A stretch of DNA of 47,688 bases, taken from positions 1 through 47,688 of the forward strand of contig NZ_BDJK01000023.1 of the NCBI RefSeq assembly GCF_001950255.1. The letters run 5' to 3'. Shown here in pieces: positions 14,877 through 22,806 of this stretch. Position 1 is the stretch's first letter. The number at the start of each line of letters is the position of its first letter. The position numbers and the translations under genes were made by a program. A model generated the notes under the pieces. That model was given only the letters and a program-made list of their open reading frames with translations. It was not told where the DNA came from and made no database searches. The stretch is from Carboxydothermus pertinax (GTDB lineage Bacteria > Bacillota > Z-2901 > Carboxydothermales > Carboxydothermaceae).

Positions 14877-15924
14877 CCCTTTCCACCCCCCATAATCCTA
14901 AACCATAGGCAACGGTTAAAGCAGGATCAAGCTTTTCTTCCGCCACTGGGATAAAGGTTAAAGTTTCAATATTAAGCTGACTTTCAAAAAGCTCCGTCAA
15001 ACCTTTTAACTTGCTTCCGCCGCCGGTAATTAAAATCCTTTCAACACTATTACCCCTATCCTGGGTACGGTAAAAATCAATGCTACGCCGAATTTCATTG
15101 ATTAATTCCGAGGTAGCCTGACGAATGCTAATGTCAATAGTTAACTTTTCCTCATCCAGCACCGACTCCTCAAGGGCAATTAATTCTCCCTTCTCTTCCT
15201 TTAAACGTTCCGCTTTAACAAAATCAAGGTTCATATTGGCTGCAATCATTTGGGTGATGGCATTTGCTCCCCATTTAATTGAACGGACAAATTTTAAAAT
15301 TCCGTCTTTGACGATAATTAATAAGGTATTGCCAGCTCCTATATCCACGACCGCCACCGGTATTTCCGGATTTATTTGGGAAAAAACTCCCCGGTATAAT
15401 GCCAAAAAGGGAAGGTCAACCACGTCTAAGTTAAAACCCGTTGAAACCACTGTATCGTAAAGGGTCATTATTACATCCCTGGGAGCAGCTGAAACCAAAA
15501 CATTCATTTGTTTGGAGCCGTCATCCGCTTCAAAGTTTTCTAAAATTACCGACGCCAGCACACTGTCTTTCACCGGTATCGGTAAGTACTGCTCCGCTTC
15601 CAGCGCTAAATAAGCATTTAATTCCTTTTGATTCATTAAAGGGACTTTTATGATGCGCGAAATAATTTTACTGCCGGGCAAGGTAGTAATGACCTTGGCA
15701 TTGCCGATACCCAATTCTTTTTTGGCAGAATGGAGAAATTTGGGGAGGTATTCCCGCACAATATCGTCACTGTAATCCACCGGCATTGGAAAAGTTATAC
15801 TGCTTATAATCTTTGGCTCGTTCTTATCAGCTTTAATTAAAACCGCTTTAAAATAGCGTACTCCCGCATCAAAGGCTAGAACATACCGCTTTCTTTCCAG
15901 AAATTTTTTAAAAAAATTAATCAT
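14869..15924 (-). CDS. pilM: PilM, actin-like type IV pilus assembly ATPase
   Basis: Cytoplasmic actin/FtsA-fold protein (351 aa) that docks on PilN at the inner face of the pilus machine. The nucleotide-binding loops are visible as AFDAGVRYFKAVLI near the N-terminus, VVDIGAGNTLLIIV in the middle and ILITGGGSKLKGL near the C-terminus. I chose the ATG at 15924 (MINFFKKF), which has GGAG 6 bases upstream and lies 17 bases after the preceding stop. Upstream ATGs overlap that gene. Confidence 0.9.
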   Translation of the reverse strand: MINFFKKFLERKRYVLAFDAGVRYFKAVLIKADKNEPKIISSITFPMPVDYSDDIVREYLPKFLHSAKKELGIGNAKVITTLPGSKIISRIIKVPLMNQKELNAYLALEAEQYLPIPVKDSVLASVILENFEADDGSKQMNVLVSAAPRDVIMTLYDTVVSTGFNLDVVDLPFLALYRGVFSQINPEIPVAVVDIGAGNTLLIIVKDGILKFVRSIKWGANAITQMIAANMNLDFVKAERLKEEKGELIALEESVLDEEKLTIDISIRQATSELINEIRRSIDFYRTQDRGNSVERILITGGGSKLKGLTELFESQLNIETLTFIPVAEEKLDPALTVAYGLGLWGVERDV

Positions 15925-15941
15925 CGGGCGCTCCATCCTTT

Positions 15942-17234
15942 TTAATAAACTGGATAAAGTTCTTTCCACTCCAGGATTTTTATGTCGGTACCATTTTTAA
16001 TAAAAGGTTGCAAAATATTAGTTAAATTATTGTTAGGATCGTAAGTTATCCTGGCTTTAACGTTCTGATCACTTACACCCTTCGTAACATCTTTGGCAAT
16101 TACAGCTCCCTTTACCTCTAATTTTCCACTGTTATCATGGTATCTAAGATTTCCATTTGCGGCTATAAGGTTTGCATCAATTCGAAGTAAATTAATTTCG
16201 CTACCAAATAGCCTAATTAGATCATTCCAAAATACAATAATCCAGTACCAGATATTTTGCTCTAATTCTAACTTTATATCACCGTTCGTTGAGATAATTG
16301 TAAGATGAGAATCGTTCCACCAAGCCTTATAAAAAACTGTGTCAAGCTTGATGGGATTAGGAGAAATTATGACATAATTACCATCATATATAAACAAATC
16401 CCACCAACTACATTTTAGCTTTACTTCTGCATTGGGATCCGACGGAATTATATAGACAATTTTACCGTTATAGCTTGAAGACAAAGTAAATTCATCATCA
16501 CTTATAATCTCTACATTGGGTAAAGCTCTAAGATAACTATCGTCCAAATTAAAGTTTAACACAGGATAAGAAGAATTTATCTTTTCAGCAGGAATGTTAA
16601 GTCTGTTATCGATAATTGGGGGATTACCAAAATAAATAATTTTTGTTATGGTAACATTATTTCCCTGCCCCCTTTGCACAGTCACATTTCGTCCATAGAC
16701 CGCTCCCTTAATATCATCGGATTCCAGGGTAATATCGCCAGGAACTACGAGATTTCCGGTAACATCAGCCTTTTTGTTAAAATTTAAATTAGCTTGGGCA
16801 GTATTTAAATACAAAGCAAAATTATTTAGATTTACCCCAAAATTAATGCTTAACTTAGCTTGAAGGGTTTTTTTTGCCCCATTTCCGGCAAGTCCTGTAC
16901 TTTTTAAAAGTAGCGTATAAGTGCTACCGGGTACTGAATCGATTATTTCCGAAGTCACTTTTTCTATTTTACCATTCCCCACCGGTAACCCACTAAGTTC
17001 GTCTAAAGTTAAATTTTTTGCCTGTAAAAACCTATCAGGACCTTTCTCCAAGCTATATACTGCCAGTTTCAGTCCCGCTTCAGCACAATAATAAGCTTCT
17101 TCTTTGCCAAGATTGATACTGGATATTTTTTTTTCGTTTAAAGATAAACTAAATAAACCTGTGGCTAAAACAGCAAAGATAATCCCAATTACCAGCACAG
17201 TAAATAAAATATAGCCTTTTTCATTCTTGAACAA
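15942..17234 (-). CDS. PilX-like minor pilin or pilus-tip protein, large
   Basis: A 430-aa protein with a type III-like prepilin N-terminus, NEKGYILFTVLVIGIIFAV, in which Gly7/Tyr8 would be the cleavage site and the Glu5 of classical pilins is not present. A family-typical segment KEEAYYCAEAGLKLAVYSLEKG follows, seen in PilX-type proteins. The remaining 350 residues are beta-rich with no motif I recognise, including a Trp-rich stretch near 270-340. TTG start behind GGGGGCGGG. Position between pilW-like and pilM genes supports a minor pilin or adhesin role. Confidence 0.65.
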   Translation of the reverse strand: MFKNEKGYILFTVLVIGIIFAVLATGLFSLSLNEKKISSINLGKEEAYYCAEAGLKLAVYSLEKGPDRFLQAKNLTLDELSGLPVGNGKIEKVTSEIIDSVPGSTYTLLLKSTGLAGNGAKKTLQAKLSINFGVNLNNFALYLNTAQANLNFNKKADVTGNLVVPGDITLESDDIKGAVYGRNVTVQRGQGNNVTITKIIYFGNPPIIDNRLNIPAEKINSSYPVLNFNLDDSYLRALPNVEIISDDEFTLSSSYNGKIVYIIPSDPNAEVKLKCSWWDLFIYDGNYVIISPNPIKLDTVFYKAWWNDSHLTIISTNGDIKLELEQNIWYWIIVFWNDLIRLFGSEINLLRIDANLIAANGNLRYHDNSGKLEVKGAVIAKDVTKGVSDQNVKARITYDPNNNLTNILQPFIKNGTDIKILEWKELYPVY

Positions 17235-17245
17235 AATCCCGCCCC

Positions 17246-17791
17246 CTATCTAGGTACCCGGGTTGCCACTGAAGTGGAAAGTTTTGGGGAAGCTTTTCCA
17301 TTATTATTAATAATTAAATTAAGATTAAGACAATTGGGATAGTAAATTCTCTCGCTTACCGAATAAGTGGCGTTCAAATAATAAACTACAAAATTTACAT
17401 CACTGATAAGCGGCTCAGTTTGCGTCGTAAACGCTGGCGCTGGGTAATAAACTTTGCGATATAAAGTTTTATTGGCAGTATTTAAATAATAATAAATGCG
17501 GTAAGTGCTTTGACCAACGGTATTTATTAAATAAATTTGTGAATAGGCTGTAGCTGGTGAGATTGGTTGGGACAAAGTGGCATTGGGATTATAAACCGCC
17601 GTTGCTGTCCGGACTTCCCGGGCCATGCGGTCTAAGGCAAAGCGTAGTTGCTCCTGATAGTCAATGGTTTTTTGTCCTTTAAACCAAAGATTATAGGAAA
17701 AAATAAAAAGATTCATAACCACCATCATAATTATACTGCCAATAACTAAAACTACCAGAAGCTCTACCAGAGTAAACCCTTTTTCTTTCAT
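17246..17791 (-). CDS. Minor prepilin, PilW-like
   Basis: A 181-aa protein with a class III/type IV prepilin signal: MKEKG then FTLVELLVVLVIGS, with Glu5 of the mature pilin in place. The segment LRFALDRMAREVRTA is typical of PilW/GspJ-type minor pilins. Starts behind AGGTGAG, 14 bases after the preceding gene. Confidence 0.8.
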   Translation of the reverse strand: MKEKGFTLVELLVVLVIGSIIMMVVMNLFIFSYNLWFKGQKTIDYQEQLRFALDRMAREVRTATAVYNPNATLSQPISPATAYSQIYLINTVGQSTYRIYYYLNTANKTLYRKVYYPAPAFTTQTEPLISDVNFVVYYLNATYSVSERIYYPNCLNLNLIINNNGKASPKLSTSVATRVPR

Positions 17792-17804
17792 CTTCTCACC
17801 TATT

Positions 17805-18158
17805 TCACGGCGTAAATACAGTAGTTAAAACTACTCCTTTTTCGCCTGTACCAGTAGGGTAATAAACAGCTACCGTCACTTCTTTATACGGGATATTATA
17901 AACAGATTTGTTAACCACACTCACTTTATATTTAAAACCTTCCTGAGTCACTCCTGAATTATTACCAATTTCATCGTAGCTCTTAAGATGTAATCGTTCA
18001 ATTAAATCCCTGGCGGCATTTAAAGCTTTCGTTTGGCTTCCAGCAGAATTATATAAGAAACTGCTGCCGGTAAGCATATTTAACAGAGGAAGTAAAATTA
18101 TTAAAAGCAAAAGTACGGCAACCATTGTTTCCACCAGGCTGAAACCCTTTTGGTTCAT
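17805..18158 (-). CDS. Minor prepilin, PilV-like
   Basis: A 117-aa protein with the prepilin cleavage site NQKG/FSLVETMVAVLLLLI and Glu5. The segment ALNAARDLIERLHLKSYDEI resembles PilV/GspI pseudopilins. Of two adjacent ATGs I take the second because of its spacing from AGGTGG. Follows the FimT-like gene after 8 bases. Confidence 0.8.
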   Translation of the reverse strand: MNQKGFSLVETMVAVLLLLIILLPLLNMLTGSSFLYNSAGSQTKALNAARDLIERLHLKSYDEIGNNSGVTQEGFKYKVSVVNKSVYNIPYKEVTVAVYYPTGTGEKGVVLTTVFTP

Positions 18159-18166
18159 CATCCCAC

Positions 18167-18622
18167 CTACTTATAAAGAGAAGTTATCCATATCCGGTCA
18201 GTCTGGGGAGTTGAATAAACACGTACTTTTACCCCATAACTATTAGCCATTTCCACAGAAAAGGCCCGGCTACTTCCCTTGTAATCAATAGTCACCAGTT
18301 TAACCGGTACTGCAATAAATTTAACCCTTGGCGGTAAAATATAATATTTATTCGAGTAACTATTTTCTGAAATTAAATAACTATTACTGTCCTGAAAAAA
18401 CCAGATAGTAAAGGCTTTTTCCTGAGCCACCGCCATTTCTTTGGTCTGACGCAGGTTCTGGGCAAGGGCATAAGCTTCGTTGGCTAAAGTAATTTTGGCC
18501 AGGGCATAATCTAAACTTATAACTGCTGTTAGAAAAGTAACACCGGCAATGGTAGTAACTACGAGAAGCTCAATTAAAGTAAAACCTTTTTCTTTTAAAA
18601 GAAAAATGTTTTTAGATACCAT
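18167..18622 (-). CDS. Minor prepilin, GspH/FimT-like
   Basis: A 151-aa protein with prepilin site KEKG/FTLIELLVVTTIAGV and Glu5, followed by the GspH/FimT-like ALAQNLRQTKEMAVAQ. The gene overlaps the end of pilD by 28 bases. Likely part of the minor-pilin tip complex that primes assembly. Confidence 0.78.
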   Translation of the reverse strand: MVSKNIFLLKEKGFTLIELLVVTTIAGVTFLTAVISLDYALAKITLANEAYALAQNLRQTKEMAVAQEKAFTIWFFQDSNSYLISENSYSNKYYILPPRVKFIAVPVKLVTIDYKGSSRAFSVEMANSYGVKVRVYSTPQTDRIWITSLYK

Positions 18623-19344
18623 TTTAAAATTTCGTCTCCCCAGAAAACGGTAAGAAAAGCGGCCCCAATTAAAAAAGGCCCAAAAGGTACTAAATCCTTT
18701 CTTTCCTTTTTTTTAGTTACAAGCAAAATAATCCCAGTAAGTCCGCCAAAGAAAAACGCTAAAAATAGCGTCTCTAAAATAAAGGGAAAACCCAAAAACG
18801 CCCCCATCCCTGCGGCAAGCTTAATATCACCGCCGCCCATTCCTCCGCGCGAAACAAGGGCCAAAAGAAATAAAACTCCAAAACCAGTAAGAACTCCGAA
18901 AAACAAGTTTTTCCAGGACAGATCCCGGGTAATAATGTTTATGAAAATCCCTACCAAGATAAGAGGATATGTTAACTTATCCGGCAGGAGGTAGTTTTCC
19001 AGGTCAAGAAAAAATAATGGAATTAGAAAAACAGCAAACAGTACATATTTTAGAGTTAAAATAGTTAAGCCGAACTTTAAATAAATAAAGCAAAAGATAA
19101 AAGCTGTAGTTAGCTCCACTAAAGGATATCTAAAAGGTATCTTTGCCCCACAGTAGGCACAACGTCCTTTTTGCCAGAGATAACTTATTACCGGAATTAA
19201 ATGCTGTGGTTTTAATCTCTGACCACAACTGGGACAAGAGGATGGAGGAAAAATTAGCGACATTCCCGCCGGAAGACGGTATATTACCACGTTTAAAAAG
19301 CTTCCAATTATAAGGCCAAAGATAAAGATTATTATAATTTCCAC
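18595..19344 (-). CDS. pilD: Prepilin peptidase/N-methyltransferase PilD
   Basis: Membrane aspartyl protease (249 aa) that removes the leader of prepilins and methylates the new N-terminus. The cytoplasmic zinc domain has both pairs, CPSCGQ and CAYCGA. The two catalytic aspartates lie in FFLDLENYLLPD and in GGGDIKLAAGMG, the conserved GxGDxK site. About seven membrane helices are visible. Separated from the upstream pilin genes by a hairpin. Confidence 0.93.
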   Translation of the reverse strand: MEIIIIFIFGLIIGSFLNVVIYRLPAGMSLIFPPSSCPSCGQRLKPQHLIPVISYLWQKGRCAYCGAKIPFRYPLVELTTAFIFCFIYLKFGLTILTLKYVLFAVFLIPLFFLDLENYLLPDKLTYPLILVGIFINIITRDLSWKNLFFGVLTGFGVLFLLALVSRGGMGGGDIKLAAGMGAFLGFPFILETLFLAFFFGGLTGIILLVTKKKERKDLVPFGPFLIGAAFLTVFWGDEILKWYLKTFFF

Positions 19345-19370
19345 TGCTTCACCTCAAAAAAAGGATAGGA

Positions 19371-19389
19371 GGGCGGGAAATCCCCGCCC
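19371..19389 (-). terminator. Hairpin after the pilin pair, partial terminator
   Basis: GGGCGGG and CCCGCCC form a 7-bp GC stem with a 5-base loop; on the minus strand a TTTTTTT run follows 8 bases later. Placed between the two likely abundant pilins and pilD, it could raise pilin mRNA over downstream genes by partial termination or 3'-end protection. Confidence 0.6.
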
Positions 19390-19402
19390 AGTATATTACC
19401 CC

Positions 19403-19864
19403 TTACTGATTAATATTGAATATATCAGGATTCGTGTTGTTAGCATTTTTACCTGAAAAAACTCCGTACACATTAGCTATTACATCATCGTTACCACCTG
19501 CAATTCCATCGGATCCATAAGAATAAACTGCAAATAAAGCAGACCCTCCAGCCCCTGACTTTCTATAATAATACTGCTTACCCCAGGGGTCTGTTAATTG
19601 AGAATTAAAGCCGCTATCGGATAATAAATTTTGAAAATCAGTACCCTCATCCGGTAAATCATTTTTTTCGCTCTTATAAACGACCAAAGCCGAACGAATT
19701 TGGGCAAGCTCAGCCTTTGCCCGGCCAACTTTAGCTTTATCCGCTTGTTTATAGAAGTTCGGAAGCGCAATAGCTGCTAAGATTCCGATAATTATGACTA
19801 CGACCATGAGTTCGACTAGTGTAAAACCTTTTTGGCTTTTAATAATGCGCCTGAAATTAAGCAT
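19403..19864 (-). CDS. Type IV pilin/GspG-like major pilin 2
   Basis: A 153-aa prepilin with cleavage site SQKG/FTLVELMVVVIIIGILAAIALP and Glu5. The head domain has DPWGKQYYYR and GSDGIAGGNDDV, which is the GspG (type II secretion major pseudopilin) calcium-site layout. Nearly identical N-terminal 60 residues to the preceding pilin, so a tandem duplicate. ATG behind AGGAGC. It may be a true pilus subunit or a pseudopilin. Confidence 0.85.
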   Translation of the reverse strand: MLNFRRIIKSQKGFTLVELMVVVIIIGILAAIALPNFYKQADKAKVGRAKAELAQIRSALVVYKSEKNDLPDEGTDFQNLLSDSGFNSQLTDPWGKQYYYRKSGAGGSALFAVYSYGSDGIAGGNDDVIANVYGVFSGKNANNTNPDIFNINQ

Positions 19865-19881
19865 AAAAGATCAGCTCCTAA

Positions 19882-20316
19882 TTAAGGTGTATGTTGACCT
19901 TGAAAAACTCCATTTATATCTGCATATACATCATCTGTAGTTAAAGGTTTGTCATCTGCACCCTTTGAATAAATAACAAATGCCGCATCTTGGCCACTAT
20001 AAGTTTGTCCAACAGTTGTATAAATGTAGGAATTTCCCCAGGGATCCTTTGGAATGTCGGAAAAGCCGTTATCCTGTAATATAGGTTTTAATTCTGTATC
20101 ATCTTTCGGAATTAAATTTTTTTCACTTTTATAAGTAATCAAAATACTCCGTATTTGCGCAAGCTCAGACTTAGCCCGACCTACTCTCGCTTTATCTGCC
20201 TGCTTAAAAAAGTTCGGCAGGGCAATTGCGGCCAGGATACCGATGATGATCACCACCACCATCAGTTCCACCAGGGTAAAACCTTTCTGGTTCTTAAGGG
20301 CCTGTCTTATTTTCAT
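19882..20316 (-). CDS. Type IV pilin/GspG-like major pilin 1
   Basis: A 144-aa prepilin with cleavage site NQKG/FTLVELMVVVIIIGILAAIALP and Glu5. The head contains DPWGNSYIYT and a GADDKPLTTDDV loop resembling the GspG calcium site but less perfect than in pilin 2. The ATG at 20316 has GGAGG 8 bases upstream; a GTG 9 bases earlier is possible. Follows pilC. Confidence 0.85.
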   Translation of the reverse strand: MKIRQALKNQKGFTLVELMVVVIIIGILAAIALPNFFKQADKARVGRAKSELAQIRSILITYKSEKNLIPKDDTELKPILQDNGFSDIPKDPWGNSYIYTTVGQTYSGQDAAFVIYSKGADDKPLTTDDVYADINGVFQGQHTP

Positions 20317-20395
20317 CCCTTTCACCTCCTCTCTTAAAAATTATTAGCCAGTAATTAAGTACAAGTTATTTTTACCCCAGGAAGGGGATAAAAGG

Positions 20396-21604
20396 CTATT
20401 TAACCGCGTTTACCATGTTAAACATTGGCAGCATGATTGAGACAATTATTAAACCTACTATTCCGCCCATAAATAATATCAAAACCGGTTCAATAACCGA
20501 GGAAAGCCTCCCAACCGCCGCATCCACTTCCTGTTCGTAAAAATCGGCAGCTTTGGCCAGCATGGCATCTAATTGACCGGTTTCTTCGCCCACCAGCATC
20601 ATCTGGGTAAGTAACGGAGGAAACCAGCGGCTCTGGGCTAAAAATCCTGCTAGACTTTCTCCTTCCCTTACTCTATCTTCGGCTAATTCTAAAACCTTCT
20701 CTAGTTCCCCATTCCCCAGAGTTTTCTGGATTACCCGCAAAGCTTGAAGCATCGGCACTCCCCCCTGGATTAAGGTGGCCATGGTTCGGGAAAACCGCGC
20801 AATTATCCCCTTTAGCACCAGGCTTCCAAACAAGGGCATTCTTAAAGCCAATTGATCGCGCACCTTTCGTCCCGGTGGGGTTGAAAACCAGTAAAATATT
20901 CCGGCAATAATTGTACCTAAAGTAAAAAAAATAAGAGAAGCCTTTTGGGAAAAAAAGTTTGTTACTTTTATTACTATTTGGGTGATTAGCGGAAGTTCTA
21001 TATTAGCCTGTAACAGGATACCGGTAAATTGCGGTAAGACATAGGTTACCAATACCAGAACCGCAACAATAGCAGCAACTAAAACCACCATGGGATAGGT
21101 CATAGCTGAACGAATTTTTTCATTGAGCTGGGCTTCTTTTTCGTAATGTACTGAAAGCCGATCGAGGACGTTGTCTAAAACCCCGCCCACTTCCCCCACT
21201 TCCACCATACTGCACATTAACTCCGGAAAAATTTTTTCTTCCCGTAAGCTTTCGGAAAGGGTAGTTCCCGAGCGGAGTTTTTCTTCTATATTTATAAGGC
21301 TTTTTTTCAAGGTTTTGTTTTCGACTTGTCGGGAAAGGACATTAACTGCTGTTAAAAGGGGAACTCCAGCGGAAATCATTGCCCCCAGCTGTTTGGACAT
21401 AAGCGTTAAATCTTTGGCTTTTAGCTTTCGCCGAAAACTTATAGACAAACCAGAATTTACCACGGTATCACTTTTCTTTAGCTCTAAAACAAAAAAACGT
21501 TTTTCCCGGAGGAGATTTCTCGCCCCTGTTTCCGATTCCGCCTCTACCAAACCACTAACCACTCGTCCCGAAAGGTCTTTAGCTTTATACCGGTACTGGG
21601 GCAT
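20396..21604 (-). CDS. pilC: PilC, type IV pilus platform protein
   Basis: Inner-membrane platform protein (402 aa, GspF family) that couples the PilB/PilT motors to the pilin. N-terminal MPQYRYKAKDLSGRVVSG is diagnostic, two T2SSF domains follow, each with ELP/EVGEVGGVLDNVL and VGEETGQLDAML motifs, and hydrophobic helices at about 170, 220 and 375. The ATG at 21604 has AAAGGAGG 6 bases upstream; the frame extends 27 codons further without support. Confidence 0.93.
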   Translation of the reverse strand: MPQYRYKAKDLSGRVVSGLVEAESETGARNLLREKRFFVLELKKSDTVVNSGLSISFRRKLKAKDLTLMSKQLGAMISAGVPLLTAVNVLSRQVENKTLKKSLINIEEKLRSGTTLSESLREEKIFPELMCSMVEVGEVGGVLDNVLDRLSVHYEKEAQLNEKIRSAMTYPMVVLVAAIVAVLVLVTYVLPQFTGILLQANIELPLITQIVIKVTNFFSQKASLIFFTLGTIIAGIFYWFSTPPGRKVRDQLALRMPLFGSLVLKGIIARFSRTMATLIQGGVPMLQALRVIQKTLGNGELEKVLELAEDRVREGESLAGFLAQSRWFPPLLTQMMLVGEETGQLDAMLAKAADFYEQEVDAAVGRLSSVIEPVLILFMGGIVGLIIVSIMLPMFNMVNAVK

Positions 21605-21698
21605 AACTCTCCTCCTTTCTTTATAAATTTCGTAACTTGCTTCTTTGTTTAATATTTTAATATATTTTGTAATTTTTTTCGACAAAAACTTTCCAAAT

Positions 21699-22787
21699 TT
21701 AATATAACATTCGGGCTAAGCTTTCGGCATCATGGGCCCTCGATACTACTTCCTCATAGGAAATAAGGCGGTTTTGATAAAGTTTTGCTAATGCCATATC
21801 CAACGTTTGCATGCCGTATTTGGCACCGGTTTGAATTTGCGCTGGAATTTGGTGGGTTTTCCCTTCCCGGATTAGGTTTCTTATTGCAGGAGTTGCCACC
21901 ATGATTTCTACTGCCACTACCCGGCCCTTTCCATCCATTCGTGGGATTAACTGCTGGGCAATTATTCCCTGGATGGTAGTAGAAAGCTGTACCCGGATCT
22001 GCTGCTGCTGAGAAGGGGGAAAAACATCAATAATCCTATCGATGGTTTCAGCTGCACTTGAGGTGTGAAGGGTTGCAAAAACCAGGTGTCCCGTTTCTGC
22101 GGCAGTAATAGCAATAGAAATAGTTTCTAAGTCCCGCATCTCCCCCACCAAGATTACATCCGGGTCTTCCCGCATTGCAGCCCGTAAAGCCTTGGCAAAG
22201 CTTTCGCTGTCACTGCCAATTTCCCGCTGGTTCACAATGCTCTTTTTATGGTTATGCAGATATTCAATAGGATCTTCGAGAGTTATGATGTGACAGGCCC
22301 GTTCGCTATTTATTAAATCAATCATTGAAGCTAAAGTAGTAGATTTACCGCTACCGGTAGGTCCGGTTACCAGGACTATCCCCCGGTTTTTGCGGGAAAG
22401 ATCAGCAATTACTTCCGGAAGTCCTAATTCTTTAAAGGACAAAATTTTCGAATTAATATGCCTGAGGACTAAAGCCACTGCTCCGCGCTGGCGAAAAACG
22501 TTAACCCGAAATCTTCCAACCTCCGGCAGGGAATAAGCAAAATCTAATTCCCCAATTTTTATAAATTTTTCCCACTGTTCAACGGACATTATGGCTTTGG
22601 CCATTGCTTCGGTATCTTCCATAGTTAAAGTGTTGATTAGGTTTAACGGTATATCAAGATTTTCTCGGGCAAGCTCAGTTAAGGGCCGAATATTTCCGTG
22701 AATACGGTAAGCAGGAGGAAAGTTTACCGTTAAATGTAAATCCGAGGCTTTAAACTCTACCATTAAACGTAAAAGGTCATTTATCAC
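21699..22787 (-). CDS. pilT: PilT, type IV pilus retraction ATPase
   Basis: Hexameric AAA-like ATPase (362 aa) that drives retraction and twitching. Walker A GPTGSGKSTTLASM (about 129-142), Asp box ITLEDPIEYLH, Walker B DPDVILVGEMRD, His box ATLHTSSAAETIDR, and the PilT-specific AIRNLIREGK are all present. GTG start behind AAGGTGA. Presence of PilT means these are retractile type IV pili rather than only a type II secretion system. Confidence 0.95.
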   Translation of the reverse strand: MINDLLRLMVEFKASDLHLTVNFPPAYRIHGNIRPLTELARENLDIPLNLINTLTMEDTEAMAKAIMSVEQWEKFIKIGELDFAYSLPEVGRFRVNVFRQRGAVALVLRHINSKILSFKELGLPEVIADLSRKNRGIVLVTGPTGSGKSTTLASMIDLINSERACHIITLEDPIEYLHNHKKSIVNQREIGSDSESFAKALRAAMREDPDVILVGEMRDLETISIAITAAETGHLVFATLHTSSAAETIDRIIDVFPPSQQQQIRVQLSTTIQGIIAQQLIPRMDGKGRVVAVEIMVATPAIRNLIREGKTHQIPAQIQTGAKYGMQTLDMALAKLYQNRLISYEEVVSRAHDAESLARMLY

Positions 22788-22806
22788 TTGTGCTTCACCT
22801 TCCCCT

